Numbered from the stretch's first letter, positions 8,509-19,005 are shown. The stretch is 64,000 nucleotides of DNA from Lactiplantibacillus modestisalitolerans (GCF_005405425.1 NZ_BJEA01000004.1:168418-232417), one strand, 5' to 3'. Notes: generated by a model not told the origin, from the letters alone. Numbers and translations are program-made.

Positions 8509-9243
8509 ATGTCAGGACATTCAAAATGGCATAACATTCAGGGACGTAAAAACGCCCAAGATGCTAAACGTGGGAAGATTTTCCAAAAGATTTCCCGTGA
8601 ACTTTACATGGCTGTTAAAGCCGGGGGTCCTGATCCAGATTCTAACGCTCAATTGCGGTTAGTAATGGATAAGGCCAAAGCTGCCAACATGCCTAAAGAC
8701 AATATTAAACGGGCGGTTGATAAAGGTAGTGGCTCCGGTGCGGAAAACTACGAAGAAGTGACCTACGAAGGCTACGGTCCTGGTGGGATTGCCGTTCTGG
8801 TTCACGCATTGACCGATAACAAAAACCGGACGGCCGCTGCGGTTCGTTCAGCGTTCACCCACTCTGGGGGCTCGTTAGCCGCAACCGGTGCCGTTAGTTA
8901 CATGTTTGACCGTAAGGGTTACATCGTTATCAAACGGGAAGACCTCGATACCGACGAAGACACGATGTTAATGGACGTGTTGGATGCTGGTGGTGACGAT
9001 CTTCAATCTAGCGACGAAGCATTCGAAATTTATACGGATCCAAAGCAATTGGCTGCGGTTCGGGATGCCTTGGAAGCTAACGGTTACAAGTTGGAAACGG
9101 CCGAATTGACCATGATTCCAGAAAACTTGACCGACGTGCCCGCTGATAAAGTGGATAAATTACAACACTTAATCGACGAATTAGAAGATAACGACGACGT
9201 TTCAGAAGTTTACGAAGCGGCTAACTATCCAGACGAAGACTAA
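8509..9243 (+). CDS. yebC: YebC/PmpR family regulator
   Basis: 244 residues with the hallmark N-terminus [20 protein letters not shown] and internal [11 protein letters not shown]. The family is annotated as DNA-binding transcription regulators; more recent work on some members links them to ribosome stalling at proline-rich stretches (from memory). Start at 8509 is fixed by the family N-terminus and by AGAAGGAG; the in-frame extension to 8443 crosses the promoter. In lactobacilli yebC is often just upstream of comG, as here with one gene between. Confidence 0.95.
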   Translation: MSGHSKWHNIQGRKNAQDAKRGKIFQKISRELYMAVKAGGPDPDSNAQLRLVMDKAKAANMPKDNIKRAVDKGSGSGAENYEEVTYEGYGPGGIAVLVHALTDNKNRTAAAVRSAFTHSGGSLAATGAVSYMFDRKGYIVIKREDLDTDEDTMLMDVLDAGGDDLQSSDEAFEIYTDPKQLAAVRDALEANGYKLETAELTMIPENLTDVPADKVDKLQHLIDELEDNDDVSEVYEAANYPDED

Positions 9244-9259
9244 GTTGACCTAAACGGGT

Positions 9260-9294
9260 CCGTTGATCGCATTGCGGTCGGCGGGCTTTTTTTT
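9260..9294 (+). terminator. yebC terminator
   Basis: An 11-bp stem with several G-T pairs (CCGTTGATCGC with GCGGTCGGCGG) followed by eight T. Confidence 0.85.
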
Positions 9295-9423
9295 AGGCTA
9301 GCGGTTAAGCGGGCTTTTATTAAAAAAATGAATTCTTAGGAAATTATTGGGCTAAAACGGGTGCAGCCCCCGGGGGGATTTGCTAAAATTGAACCAGTGG
9401 AAAGACTGAAGGGACGAAAACTT

Positions 9424-10353
9424 ATGAATAAAGTAACCGTATTAGGAAGTTTAAATGTTGATACGATTTTACGCTTTAAACGGTTTCCCAAACCGGGTGA
9501 GACGTTACCGCTAGCGGGGAAGAGTGTCGCTGGTGGCGGCAAGGGCGCCAATCAAGCGATTGCCGCTTCCCGGGCTGGTGCTGAAACGACGTTTATTGGG
9601 AAGGTCGGCCAGGATCGTGAAGGGAACTTCATGGTGCGCCAGCTAACGGACAGTGGCGTTGATGATCAATACGTTCAACATAGTAACGCGGCCAATACCG
9701 GTACTGCGTTTATTTTACTGGATCAGAGCAGTGAAAACCGGATTTTAATTGATGGGGGAACCAATCAACAGGTCACGCCCGCTGACGTGGACGCGGCGAA
9801 GCAAGTCATTGCGGCGAGTGATTTCTTAGTGGCACAGTTCGAAACACCGCTCGCTGCCACTATTCATGGGTTTGAACTTGCGCACGCAGCCAACTGCCGG
9901 ACAATTTTGAACCCGGCGCCCGCTACAACGGCAGTTCCAGCTGAATTGTTAGCGGTGACCGACTTAATCGTCCCGAATGAAACGGAGACGGAAACGCTGA
10001 CCGGGGTGCACGTCACCGATGAGGCCAGCATGGTTGAAGGTGCTCATAAGTTGCAGGCGCTCGGTGTTGCCAACGTTATCATTACCGTTGGGAGCAAGGG
10101 TGCGTTTTGGATGCGCGGTCAAGAACATGGTTTTGTCCCGGCGTACCGGGTGCGCGCGGTGGACACGACGGCGGCGGGAGATACGTTTATCGGCGCGTTA
10201 AGTTCAGTTTTAAAGCCGGACTTTAGTAATTTAGCTGAAGCGGTGCGGTTATCGAACCGGGCGTCGTCCTTGGCAGTTCAAAAGTTGGGGGCCCAACCGT
10301 CCATTCCAACCTATGCTGAAATTGCCGCGGCTGACCAAGTCACAACGGACTAA
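9424..10353 (+). CDS. rbsK: Ribokinase-like PfkB carbohydrate kinase
   Basis: 309 residues. PfkB signatures are present: NVDTILRFKRFPKPGETL near the start, GGGKGANQAIAA (about 37-48), ITVGSKGAFW and the catalytic DTTAAGDTFIGAL motif near 245-257. Length and motifs fit ribokinase (ATP + ribose to ribose-5-phosphate). No ribose transporter or rbsD is adjacent, so a related nucleoside or sugar kinase is possible. Start at 9424 follows GAAGGGA; the longer frame to 9361 has no ribosome binding site. Confidence 0.8.
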   Translation: MNKVTVLGSLNVDTILRFKRFPKPGETLPLAGKSVAGGGKGANQAIAASRAGAETTFIGKVGQDREGNFMVRQLTDSGVDDQYVQHSNAANTGTAFILLDQSSENRILIDGGTNQQVTPADVDAAKQVIAASDFLVAQFETPLAATIHGFELAHAANCRTILNPAPATTAVPAELLAVTDLIVPNETETETLTGVHVTDEASMVEGAHKLQALGVANVIITVGSKGAFWMRGQEHGFVPAYRVRAVDTTAAGDTFIGALSSVLKPDFSNLAEAVRLSNRASSLAVQKLGAQPSIPTYAEIAAADQVTTD

Positions 10354-10387
10354 ATTTTAAGGAAACTTGCCAAATTAAAACAAGCGG

Positions 10388-10458
10388 GTGCCAAAAGGCG
10401 GTTAGCTGGTGAGCGGAGCCGGCTGATTTTTGGGGCACGTTTCGGCGATTAACATGAG
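10388..10458 (+). repeat. Intergenic repeat element, short copy
   Basis: Matches the minus strand of the element at 1283-1411 at both ends (GCCAAAAG...GGTTAGCTGGTGAGC and GGAGCC...GCACGTTTCGG..ATTAACATGAG) but lacks the ~55-base centre. Confidence 0.6.
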
Positions 10459-10469
10459 GCAACACCCAA

Positions 10470-10504
10470 GAGACTATGACTACTGTCACGGTCTCATTTT
10501 TTTT
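10470..10504 (+). terminator. Terminator after the ribokinase-like gene
   Basis: GAGACTATGAC/GTCACGGTCTC hairpin with a 4-base loop and eight T (one A between stem and T-run). Confidence 0.8.
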
Positions 10505-10563
10505 GCCTAAATTAACGGAAAACTGCCCTTTCAGCGCAAGTAATAGGTGAAAGGGGGATTTCA

Positions 10564-11541
10564 ATGACGATTGAAGCACAGTTAAACACCATTTTAGAAG
10601 CGGCCATGGACGCACGCGCAAGCGACGTGTATTGGCTCCCGAGTTCGGAAGGCTATCAAATTTGTTGGCAGGCGGGTGGTCAATTACGCGCGGTTGAAAC
10701 GCTAACGGCCGTCAATGCGCAACAGTTGATCAACCACATTAAGTACAACAGTAACATGGCAATTAGTGATCACCGCCGGCCCCAGCTAGGTGCAATGACC
10801 GTCACCATTGGGCCGCAAACGCTCAACTTGCGGATTTCGGCGGTTGGCGACTTTTTAGACCGGGAATCGCTGGTCATTCGGTTGCTCTACGAAGCTAAAG
10901 TGAGCGGCCTAAACTACGTGGTGCCGGCGCAACGCCAACAATTAGCGGCGTGCTTAAACCGGAGCGGCTTGATCCTATTTGCGGGGCCGATGGGCTCGGG
11001 GAAGACGTCGACGATGTACGACCTCGTTCGCCAATTGAGCGGTCAGCAACTGGTGATGACGATTGAAGATCCAGTTGAAATATATGAACCAGAATTTTTA
11101 CAGTTGCAAGTTAATCCGCTCGCCGAGATGACTTACCCGGCGTTATTAAAGGTGGGACTGCGCCACCATCCGGACGTGTTTATGATTGGTGAAATTCGGG
11201 ACGCGCAAACCGCCCAAATTGCGGTTCAGGCGGCACTGAGCGGGCACTTGGTGTTGAGTACGATTCACGCCCGCGGAGTTTACGGCATTGCAGCCCGGTT
11301 GGCGCAACTCGGGGTCCCAGTGGAGACGCTTCAGGAAGCGTTGACGGCTGCGAGTTACCAACGCTTAGTGCCGTTGACGGACGGGCGGATGGGGACGCTA
11401 TTTGACGTATTGGAAATGCCGCAGCCACTTCATTCGAATGCGGCGCGGTTGATGACACCGCAATGGGGGCGATTGATCGATGAACAATTGGCAGCTGGGC
11501 GTTTTACGCCTGCCACGGCGACGAAGCTTAAGGAAGCCTAA
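10564..11541 (+). CDS. comGA: Competence type IV pilus assembly ATPase
   Basis: 325 residues. Traffic ATPase that powers the competence pseudopilus for DNA uptake. Walker A GPMGSGKT (141-148), the Asp-box MTIEDPVE, Walker B region DVFMIGEIRD and HLVLSTIHA are all present, so the enzyme should be active. AAAGGGGG precedes the ATG. It heads the comGA-GG operon, which is interrupted further down at comGC by the prophage; polar loss of comGC and possibly comGD-GG expression is expected in the lysogen. Confidence 0.95.
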   Translation: MTIEAQLNTILEAAMDARASDVYWLPSSEGYQICWQAGGQLRAVETLTAVNAQQLINHIKYNSNMAISDHRRPQLGAMTVTIGPQTLNLRISAVGDFLDRESLVIRLLYEAKVSGLNYVVPAQRQQLAACLNRSGLILFAGPMGSGKTSTMYDLVRQLSGQQLVMTIEDPVEIYEPEFLQLQVNPLAEMTYPALLKVGLRHHPDVFMIGEIRDAQTAQIAVQAALSGHLVLSTIHARGVYGIAARLAQLGVPVETLQEALTAASYQRLVPLTDGRMGTLFDVLEMPQPLHSNAARLMTPQWGRLIDEQLAAGRFTPATATKLKEA

Positions 11542-12538
11542 ACGATTGAAAGTTGAGGCCCAGGCAACGCTGTTTGAGACGTTAGCCGATTTATTGAAGA
11601 ACGGGTTTTCGTTACGAGACGCGTTGCAATTTGTGATTGACGTTCGGGGGACGGCCTTTCAGTGTTTAAAGCCGGCTTGTCAGCAGTTGGCTGCCGGGGA
11701 AGGCTTGGCGGACGCCCTGCAACCGTACGTTGCCGTAGATTTATATTATCAACTATTGATTGCTGAAACCCACGGCCAACTCATGGCGACGTTAATTAAG
11801 GCTAGTCAACTGATGCGAACGCGCGTCAAGCAAGTGAAGCAGGTCCGGCGGTTACTACAATACCCGCTGATCTTAATTGTGATTTTAGGATTGATCATGG
11901 CCGTGATCAAGGTTGCCATTTTACCTAATTTTGGGCAGATGGAACCGACGCCAGCTGCACCCAGTCCAAATACCGCAGCCCTGCAGCTAGGACTGTTGGG
12001 GCTTGGTGGGTTAGCAGTGGTGGCCGGCGGGGCCCTAAGCTACTACCTTTATCGCTTACCAGTCCGCCGCCGCTTTTTATGGCTGGTTCGGCTACCAGTC
12101 ATTGGCCGCTTAGCCCGGTTGTATTGTCACTACTATTTAACGTTTAACACGGGGATGCTCTTAAGCAGTGGCCTCGGACTACGGGGAATCTGTGAGGTGA
12201 GCCGCCAGTTTAAGCCGCAAGCGTTACTGCATCAGCAGGGTCAGTTCGTTGAGCAGCAGTTATTAGCGGGCGTTGCCTTGCGCGACATTGTCCAAAGTGA
12301 TCCACTATTACCCGCGGAGCTGGCGGTTTTAATCCAAAAGGCGGACGCGCAGCCGGAACTAGGCCAAGCGCTGCTTTATCTGGCTGCCATTCAATACGAG
12401 CGCTTGATTAATGAACTAAATCGGATGATTGGCTGGATTCAGCCAACACTTTTCGTCATTATTGCCGGGAGCGTTATCGGCTTGTATTTAAACATGTTAC
12501 TACCGATGTATCAAACAATGGGGGAGTTATTAAAATGA
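11480..12538 (+). CDS. comGB: Competence type IV pilus inner-membrane platform protein
   Basis: Up to 352 residues, GspF/PilC family, with hydrophobic segments near residues 125-150, 165-190 and the C-terminus (PTLFVIIAGSVIGLYLNMLLP). It overlaps comGA by 62 bases if the ATG at 11480 is used. A TTG at 11546, with AAGGAAG nine bases before it and five bases after the comGA stop, is an alternative start; the first 22 residues are basic and poorly conserved in type. The stop overlaps comGC (ATGA). Confidence 0.9.
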   Translation: MNNWQLGVLRLPRRRSLRKPKRLKVEAQATLFETLADLLKNGFSLRDALQFVIDVRGTAFQCLKPACQQLAAGEGLADALQPYVAVDLYYQLLIAETHGQLMATLIKASQLMRTRVKQVKQVRRLLQYPLILIVILGLIMAVIKVAILPNFGQMEPTPAAPSPNTAALQLGLLGLGGLAVVAGGALSYYLYRLPVRRRFLWLVRLPVIGRLARLYCHYYLTFNTGMLLSSGLGLRGICEVSRQFKPQALLHQQGQFVEQQLLAGVALRDIVQSDPLLPAELAVLIQKADAQPELGQALLYLAAIQYERLINELNRMIGWIQPTLFVIIAGSVIGLYLNMLLPMYQTMGELLK

Positions 12539-12605
12539 CAACGTTAATGAAACGCGTTTTAAAGCCAACGACAACGACGATGCATAAAGGGTTTACGCTG
12601 ATCGA
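12535..12605 (+). pseudogene. comGC: comGC 5' fragment, interrupted by prophage
   Basis: First 24 codons of the major competence pseudopilin, ATGA-coupled to comGB. It contains the prepilin peptidase motif KGFTLIEM (cleavage after G). Reading on into the prophage gives a meaningless tail, ending at 12840. The remainder of the gene is at 49745-50055; joined at the GA core the frame is continuous and gives a 126-residue protein. The gene is therefore split, not decayed, and should be restored by excision. Confidence 0.93.
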
Positions 12606-12625
12606 AATGGTCATCTCTAAAACTC
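12594..12625 (+). other. attL
   Basis: Host half-site ACGCTGATC, crossover dinucleotide GA (12604-12605), then phage half-site AATGGTCATCTCTAAAACTC. The phage arm TCTCTAAAACTC (12614-12625) is the exact complement of GAGTTTTAGAGA (49724-49735) in attR. Confidence 0.85.
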
Positions 12626-12645
12626 GCAAGAATTCCAGCAAAAAG

Positions 12646-14423
<1,778 letters not shown>

Positions 14424-14436
14424 TTTAGTTACCTCC

Positions 14437-15318
14437 TTAGTAAACCGTATGGTAGTAGTACTTAGGTTTAGTTTTGATAGTTTGGCCCGCGTAAAGTTCG
14501 GTGCCTTTGTCACCCAAACCGTCTTTATATACGTGAGTAATACCCGTACTGCTATCATCTAGCCGGTACAGCATGCCGTAGTCGGTCTTCCAGCCGTAAG
14601 CCATGCCGTCTGGAGTTTCAGTTGATGAGTAAGCCGAACCGACATACTTTTGCAAGGTCTGCACGTCTTTTTGACCAAAAGCCTTAGCGAATGATTTTAG
14701 CTGGTCGGCCTTATTGCTGGACGATTCTTTTTTAGCCTTGTTTTTGGCGTCGATTTGTTTCTGGATTGAATCTGGCGACCCGCTAAATAGTTTGCCGTCG
14801 TCGTTTAGTGCCAAGTAATCATCACCGTATGATAAGTTACCGGATATATCGCTATCAGGCTTGCCGATGATTTTAACGATTTCAGATTTAGTCATGCCAA
14901 GCTTGATCTTGCTAAAATCGTAGGTCTTTTTTTGGGATTCAGATTTTTTCTTCGATTCTTTGCTGCTGGCTTTTTTCTCGGTGTGTTTAACCTTCGACTG
15001 CTTAGTGTCTGCTGAATTCTTGGCTTTAGTTTTGCTTTTATAGGACGATGCAGTTCGCTTTTTGCTACTTGATTTTTTGCTGCTAGCCCGCTTGCTAGTG
15101 TTAGTTTTGGCGGTGTCGGCTTCGCTCGTGGTTTTTTCAGCAGGGAAGGCTGTCCCAAGAACCATAGTTAGTACGACCATCGCCAAAAGCGACAGCCACA
15201 TACTGCGCAGATAGCGCTTCGTACCGGTGTGACGAAGTTTTCCCAGTAGCCAGCGAACGAAAAAGTAAGCGGCCGCCAGAAGGCTAGCCAAAATTAAAAG
15301 TGTTATAAAAGTACTCAT
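14437..15318 (-). CDS. Membrane-anchored protein with Lys/Ser-rich linker and SmpA/OmlA-like repeat
   Basis: 293 residues: two N-terminal hydrophobic segments (about 4-24 and 38-58), a 70-residue Lys/Ser-rich low-complexity linker, a KLGMTKSEIVKIIGKPDS motif typical of SmpA/OmlA (BLIP-like) domains and a C-terminal domain of the DUF4947 kind. Its place between integrase and repressor, transcribed with the repressor, is that of superinfection-exclusion or other lysogenic-conversion proteins in Gram-positive phages. Exact function is not known. Confidence 0.55.
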   Translation of the reverse strand: MSTFITLLILASLLAAAYFFVRWLLGKLRHTGTKRYLRSMWLSLLAMVVLTMVLGTAFPAEKTTSEADTAKTNTSKRASSKKSSSKKRTASSYKSKTKAKNSADTKQSKVKHTEKKASSKESKKKSESQKKTYDFSKIKLGMTKSEIVKIIGKPDSDISGNLSYGDDYLALNDDGKLFSGSPDSIQKQIDAKNKAKKESSSNKADQLKSFAKAFGQKDVQTLQKYVGSAYSSTETPDGMAYGWKTDYGMLYRLDDSSTGITHVYKDGLGDKGTELYAGQTIKTKPKYYYHTVY

Positions 15319-15335
15319 TTAATCTCCTCCAAAAT

Positions 15336-15746
15336 TTACCCCTTTAGCGGCACCCCGTATTGATATGCTAGTTCTTGATATGACCCCGGCACCCGGTTGT
15401 TGTCTTCTATAAAAAGTAGCCCCATTAATGCTACCGAAAATTTATCCGCTTCTGTTTCCAGTTTTGAGTGCCCATGCCGGTTAGTTGTGTAGTATCCAAC
15501 CAAATCTTCTTGCAAGATGACGTGGCCCAATTCGTGGCCCATCGTAAAGTTGCGAATCGGTTTATGCTTGATTCGGCTATTTAGTAAGACGATTGGACTA
15601 TGTCCGTCATAGATTGTTTTACCAAGCGGGTGTGGACCAAGCGTTGACCATTCAACCTGCACATTTAGCTTATCAGCGATTATAAACGGGTCGGCAGTCC
15701 CGTAGCGCTGAACAATCATTTTAACCACATTATCAATTTTCACCAA
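15336..15746 (-). CDS. ImmA/IrrE family metalloprotease
   Basis: 136 residues, short ImmA-type. The zinc motif HELGH lies in NFTMGHELGHVILQ (about residues 66-79). In ICEBs1 and related phages ImmA cleaves the adjacent ImmR-type repressor after DNA damage; the gene directly downstream of the CI-like repressor, nine bases apart and on the same strand, fits that role. GTG start with GGGG nine bases upstream. Confidence 0.85.
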   Translation of the reverse strand: MVKIDNVVKMIVQRYGTADPFIIADKLNVQVEWSTLGPHPLGKTIYDGHSPIVLLNSRIKHKPIRNFTMGHELGHVILQEDLVGYYTTNRHGHSKLETEADKFSVALMGLLFIEDNNRVPGSYQELAYQYGVPLKG

Positions 15747-15755
15747 ACCAACCCC

Positions 15756-16118
15756 TTATTTATGCTGATGGCGCTTCCAGAAAATGGTCGCTGTCGCCAC
15801 GCGCAATTGTTGTTTTTCGTCTTCTGTTAAGTGCTCGCCATCATAAGTCATTGATCCTTCGTTGGCGTCTAAAAACTCATGTAAGTCATGCGTATCCTTA
15901 GCAGTAGCCCATTCAGGAGTTGCGTCGACGCCCAAAAGATAATCCACAGTCACTCCAAAATATTGAGCTAATTTCATTAAAGATTTCGTATCAGGTTCCC
16001 GAGTGCCGTTCTCATAGCCTGATATAGATGCTTTAGAGACGCTTAGAATTTTCCCGAGCTGTTCCTGATTAATTTTGCGTTTTTTTCGTAATTCACGTAT
16101 TCGTGTTCCTAAAGACAT
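15756..16118 (-). CDS. CI-like phage repressor (XRE family)
   Basis: 120 residues with an N-terminal helix-turn-helix (LGTRIRELRKKRKINQEQLGKILSVSKASIS split over 2-32) and the common YLLGVD end of the DNA-binding domain. No LexA-type autoprotease domain, so inactivation probably depends on the ImmA-like protease next to it. It is divergent from the Cro-like gene; four 19-bp operator-like sites lie between them. Confidence 0.88.
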   Translation of the reverse strand: MSLGTRIRELRKKRKINQEQLGKILSVSKASISGYENGTREPDTKSLMKLAQYFGVTVDYLLGVDATPEWATAKDTHDLHEFLDANEGSMTYDGEHLTEDEKQQLRVATATIFWKRHQHK

Positions 16119-16151
16119 AAATTCACACCTCGTTTATAGTTTTGATTGTAA

Positions 16152-16258
16152 TGTTTACAGAATGTAAACACAATGAAAATAAAAAAAGTTCACAAAATGT
16201 AGATTTTAATGTTTACAAAAAGTAAATTCGTTGTTATAATGTTAACATAAAGTAAAGA
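16152..16258. promoter_or_regulatory. Lysogeny operator array and divergent promoters
   Basis: Four related 19-bp sites: TGTTTACAGAATGTAAACA (16152-16170, perfect palindrome), 16187-16205, 16210-16228 and 16240-16258, consensus GTTTACAnnnTGTAAAC. The rightward promoter is TTTACA (16212-16217), 17 bases, TATAAT (16235-16240), with its -35 inside the third site and its start in the fourth. A leftward promoter (TTGTGT, 17, TACAAT on the minus strand) has the first site in its spacer. Confidence 0.8.
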
Positions 16259-16274
16259 AAGGAAGTGGAACAGC

Positions 16275-16475
16275 ATGGCAACTGATTTGAAAAGAATTCG
16301 CGAATCAAAAGGAATAACCCAAGCTAAATTAGCTCGAAAAATCGGAATCACAAGAGGCTACTATTCAATGATTGAAAGCGGCAAACGTGGTGGTAAAAAT
16401 GGTGTTAGCTATTCACTTGCAATTAAGATTGCTTCAGCGTTAGATTCGAAACCTGATGATATTTTTTTACATTAA
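16275..16475 (+). CDS. Cro-like XRE regulator
   Basis: 66 residues, a single helix-turn-helix domain (RESKGITQAKLARKIGITRG). First gene of the rightward early transcript, AAAGGAAG ribosome binding site, divergent from the CI-like repressor with shared operators. A further operator-like site (16477-16495) lies just after its stop. Confidence 0.85.
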   Translation: MATDLKRIRESKGITQAKLARKIGITRGYYSMIESGKRGGKNGVSYSLAIKIASALDSKPDDIFLH

Positions 16476-16476
16476 T

Positions 16477-16495
16477 AGTTTACTTTTTGTAGACT
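16477..16495. promoter_or_regulatory. Fifth operator-like site after the cro gene
   Basis: AGTTTACTTTTTGTAGACT has the same half-sites and spacing as the operators upstream of cro. It may let the repressor act again before the next gene. Confidence 0.5.
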
Positions 16496-16600
16496 TTTAG
16501 CCGATTATCATCTAATAAGTAAACTTATTGTTAACTATATTGTATAGAACATCTCTTGCAAGAATCGATTTTATTCTTGCGACATTCAGGGGGATACGAA

Positions 16601-17116
16601 ATGCGTAACAGATTTAGTGAAGAGTTGGCGCTGGTTCTTAAGCGCAAGGATGGGTACAGCCAAAGTGAGGTTGCTAAAAAAACCTTCTACTCAGAAAGTA
16701 CCATATCAAGAATCGTGACTGGGTTAAAGAAAGCAGACCCGCAAACGCGTTGGACGTTAGCTAACGTGATTAACGATCTTCGATTGAGTTACACGGCAGC
16801 TAGTGAGAGTTATGGAACGATTTCGTTCCAACGTGACCGCAAGCGTAAGGACGATGTGTTCTCGGCGTTGGTTAAACAGCGAACCGAGCAAGGCGAACGA
16901 GAGAAGCTGGAACCGGAGTTTGAAACGGCCATCACGACCGAACCAAGGTTCCGGACGCCCGAACAGAACCAAGTGATTGAGCGGTACCCGCGCGAATATA
17001 TCGAAGAGATAAGCGCCGAGATTACCGCACTGATAGAGCAAGCCGAGTATGCCGGCATACCGATGAACCATCTTCAACAGGTTATCGATGAGGTAAACGA
17101 CAGTACCGGCGGTTAA
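16601..17116 (+). CDS. Phage HTH regulator-like protein
   Basis: 171 residues. N-terminal helix-turn-helix (YSQSEVAKKTFYSESTISRI) and a C-terminal helical region rich in Glu and Ile. The ATG at 16601 follows CAGGGGG; the 15-residue upstream extension lacks a ribosome binding site. Placed right after cro, it probably regulates early functions. I do not recognise a named family beyond XRE-like. Confidence 0.55.
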   Translation: MRNRFSEELALVLKRKDGYSQSEVAKKTFYSESTISRIVTGLKKADPQTRWTLANVINDLRLSYTAASESYGTISFQRDRKRKDDVFSALVKQRTEQGEREKLEPEFETAITTEPRFRTPEQNQVIERYPREYIEEISAEITALIEQAEYAGIPMNHLQQVIDEVNDSTGG

Positions 17117-17129
17117 AGGGGGTGTAAAG

Positions 17130-17315
17130 ATGCGACGCACACTAGGACATATCACAGCAGTTGACCATCAGTTTTTAGATGGATCACAGCACAGCGATGT
17201 TGAATTTGAGAACCATATTGACGTGTTAAGTGAACAAGCGTTCACGCTACCGGGTTTTAAAGACGGGATTAAGCGTATCTACATGATACAGGCAAAGCAG
17301 AAGGAGGTAAGCTAG
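17130..17315 (+). CDS. Hypothetical early phage protein (61 aa)
   Basis: AAAGGGGGTG is placed well before the ATG and the gene fits between its neighbours with almost no gap. The sequence shows no recognisable motif. Its stop codon touches the next small gene at 17316. Confidence 0.6.
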   Translation: MRRTLGHITAVDHQFLDGSQHSDVEFENHIDVLSEQAFTLPGFKDGIKRIYMIQAKQKEVS

Positions 17316-17459
17316 ATGATTGTAATTCCAGATGCCATCGCATACCCGATCTTATCGGCCACCATAACTTGGCTAGTGACATTTGGTTGGATTAAGCGTC
17401 GTGAACTATTTGGCGATGATGAGGAGGTATCGCATGATAAAAAGAACCGGCGTTCGTAA
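17316..17459 (+). CDS. Small phage membrane protein (47 aa)
   Basis: ATG at 17316 with AAGGAGG at 17301-17307. The product starts MIVIPDAIAYPILSATITWL and has one hydrophobic segment (about 8-25) followed by a charged RREL/DDEE/KKNRR tail. It overlaps the next gene by 26 bases. A single-helix peptide of this type is common in early lactobacillus phage operons; function unknown. Confidence 0.6.
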   Translation: MIVIPDAIAYPILSATITWLVTFGWIKRRELFGDDEEVSHDKKNRRS

Positions 17460-17610
17460 ATTTGGGTACAAAAAAAGCTGTTCAAGTATTGGCAGTACTT
17501 ACACAGCTAAAACCGATATGAATTTTATTTTCGATTACTATTCTACTCCGAAGTTAGGAGTTAGACAACAAATTAAATATTTAATCAGGAGGATTACAAA
17601 ATGGATTTAG
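17434..17610 (+). CDS. Hypothetical small basic phage protein (58 aa)
   Basis: Starts MIKRTGVRKFGYKKS; the ATG at 17434 has GAGGAGG eight bases upstream, while the longer frame from 17383 has none. Strongly basic and with a C-terminal amphipathic end. It overlaps both neighbours. No family recognised. Confidence 0.5.
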   Translation: MIKRTGVRKFGYKKSCSSIGSTYTAKTDMNFIFDYYSTPKLGVRQQIKYLIRRITKWI

Positions 17611-18056
17611 TAAAACAACTTGATGCACTTAATCAGGCCGAGGATGCCTTGAAGATGGCAGGCCCCGATGAGCCAGAAGAAATTTGGTACACCTACTGGA
17701 CACGCGGTTATGCGCCACAAGATGAAGTTGAAGATGAGGCAAACTTCTTAGAGCCCGAGAGTTCGTACGACAAAGCAGATTTGTTTGATGAGTATCTAAG
17801 CTACAACGATTCTAAACAGTGGTTAAAGGACATGCAGGCCGAATTCAACGACTACACTTGCGATTATGAATTGATGATTGACGGCACAGCAATTCTTTTC
17901 CAAGGCGCGCCCAACTACGAGCCGATGGACAAGGAAGATTCGCCAGCATGGGCTGAAATGGTGCAGACGTTCGGCAAGGCCTGCTTGTGGGACGAGCTAC
18001 TCAAATTGGTAGACCAAGAAACGTTGATGGAACGCCTCGGGTACTACCGAGTTTAG
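17601..18056 (+). CDS. Hypothetical acidic phage protein (151 aa)
   Basis: Good ribosome binding site (AGGAGG) and tight packing between genes, directly before recT. Rich in Asp, Glu and Trp with no recognised motif. Its position next to the recombination genes suggests a role in early DNA metabolism, which is a guess. Confidence 0.6.
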   Translation: MDLVKQLDALNQAEDALKMAGPDEPEEIWYTYWTRGYAPQDEVEDEANFLEPESSYDKADLFDEYLSYNDSKQWLKDMQAEFNDYTCDYELMIDGTAILFQGAPNYEPMDKEDSPAWAEMVQTFGKACLWDELLKLVDQETLMERLGYYRV

Positions 18057-18066
18057 GAGGGACGGC

Positions 18067-19005
18067 ATGAGTAACGAATTAGTAGCGACAGTAAACCAAA
18101 ATATCGTAGATATGAAGCAGAACGAGGGGCTTTCCCTTCCGCCGGATTACTCGGTGGGTAACGCACTCAACAGTGCCTACCTTACCTTAAGCGATTCAAC
18201 AAAAGGAAAAAGCCTGCTTGACAAGTGTGACCAAGGTTCAGTTATCAAAGCCTTGATGAACATGGCGATTCAAGGGCTTAGCCCAGCCAAGAACCAATGC
18301 TACTTTATCCCGTATGGGAATCAACTGGTAATGCAGCGTAGCTACTTCGGATCAATCAGCGTAGTTAAGCGACTATCGAACGTAAAGGATATTGACGCCC
18401 AGATTATCCACAAGGACGATACCTTCAAAATCGGCGGTGAGAACGGCCGGCTGGTAGTAAAGGAGTTCGAACCAAGCTTTGAGAACCTCGACAAGCCAAT
18501 CGTTGGCGCCTTTGCATGGGTTGAAAACAACGACGGTGACCGGACTTACACAGTGATGACCAAGAAAGACATTGATACCAGCTGGGGGCATTCGCGGAAC
18601 AAGAAAGTGCAGAACGAATTTCCCGAAGAAATGGCCAAGCGAACTGTGATCAACCGTGCGGCGAAGTTCTATATTAACTCTAGCTCGGATAACGACCTCT
18701 TCGTGCAAGCCGTAAACGACACCACCAGCGCCGAATACGATAACGACAGTAGAAAGGACGTTACGCCCGCTAAACGCTCACTAACGGCAGATTTGGCGGA
18801 GAATAAGCCAACCCAGACGCAAGTGGAGCCTAAACCAGCGCCCGAGCCAGAAACAAAGCCGGAACCTAAAGCGGAACCAGCCAAGCCAACAGAGCCAGCA
18901 AAGGAGGCTAAAACTGATGATCAAGAACCTACCACAGCAACAGCAGACGACGACCAAGCCAACCAAGAAAGTATTTTCGACAACCTTAACAAACTTAACG
19001 CCTAA
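18067..19005 (+). CDS. recT: RecT-family single-strand annealing protein
   Basis: 312 residues. The RecT core (about 10-225) has the typical region LMNMAIQGLSPAKNQCYFIPY, then ...RSYFGSI and VINRAAKFYINSS. A Pro/Glu/Lys-rich linker follows from about 240, ending in an acidic tail that may recruit SSB. It pairs complementary strands during phage recombination, together with the nuclease encoded by the overlapping next gene. Confidence 0.93.
   Translation: MSNELVATVNQNIVDMKQNEGLSLPPDYSVGNALNSAYLTLSDSTKGKSLLDKCDQGSVIKALMNMAIQGLSPAKNQCYFIPYGNQLVMQRSYFGSISVVKRLSNVKDIDAQIIHKDDTFKIGGENGRLVVKEFEPSFENLDKPIVGAFAWVENNDGDRTYTVMTKKDIDTSWGHSRNKKVQNEFPEEMAKRTVINRAAKFYINSSSDNDLFVQAVNDTTSAEYDNDSRKDVTPAKRSLTADLAENKPTQTQVEPKPAPEPETKPEPKAEPAKPTEPAKEAKTDDQEPTTATADDDQANQESIFDNLNKLNA

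Noticed and set aside
9361..9423. N-terminal extension of the ribokinase-like protein
   Set aside because: No ribosome binding site, and the kinase fold begins at the ATG at 9424.
16513..16536. Sixth repressor operator
   Set aside because: Half-sites GTAAAC and GTTAAC occur in reversed order, so not the same architecture.
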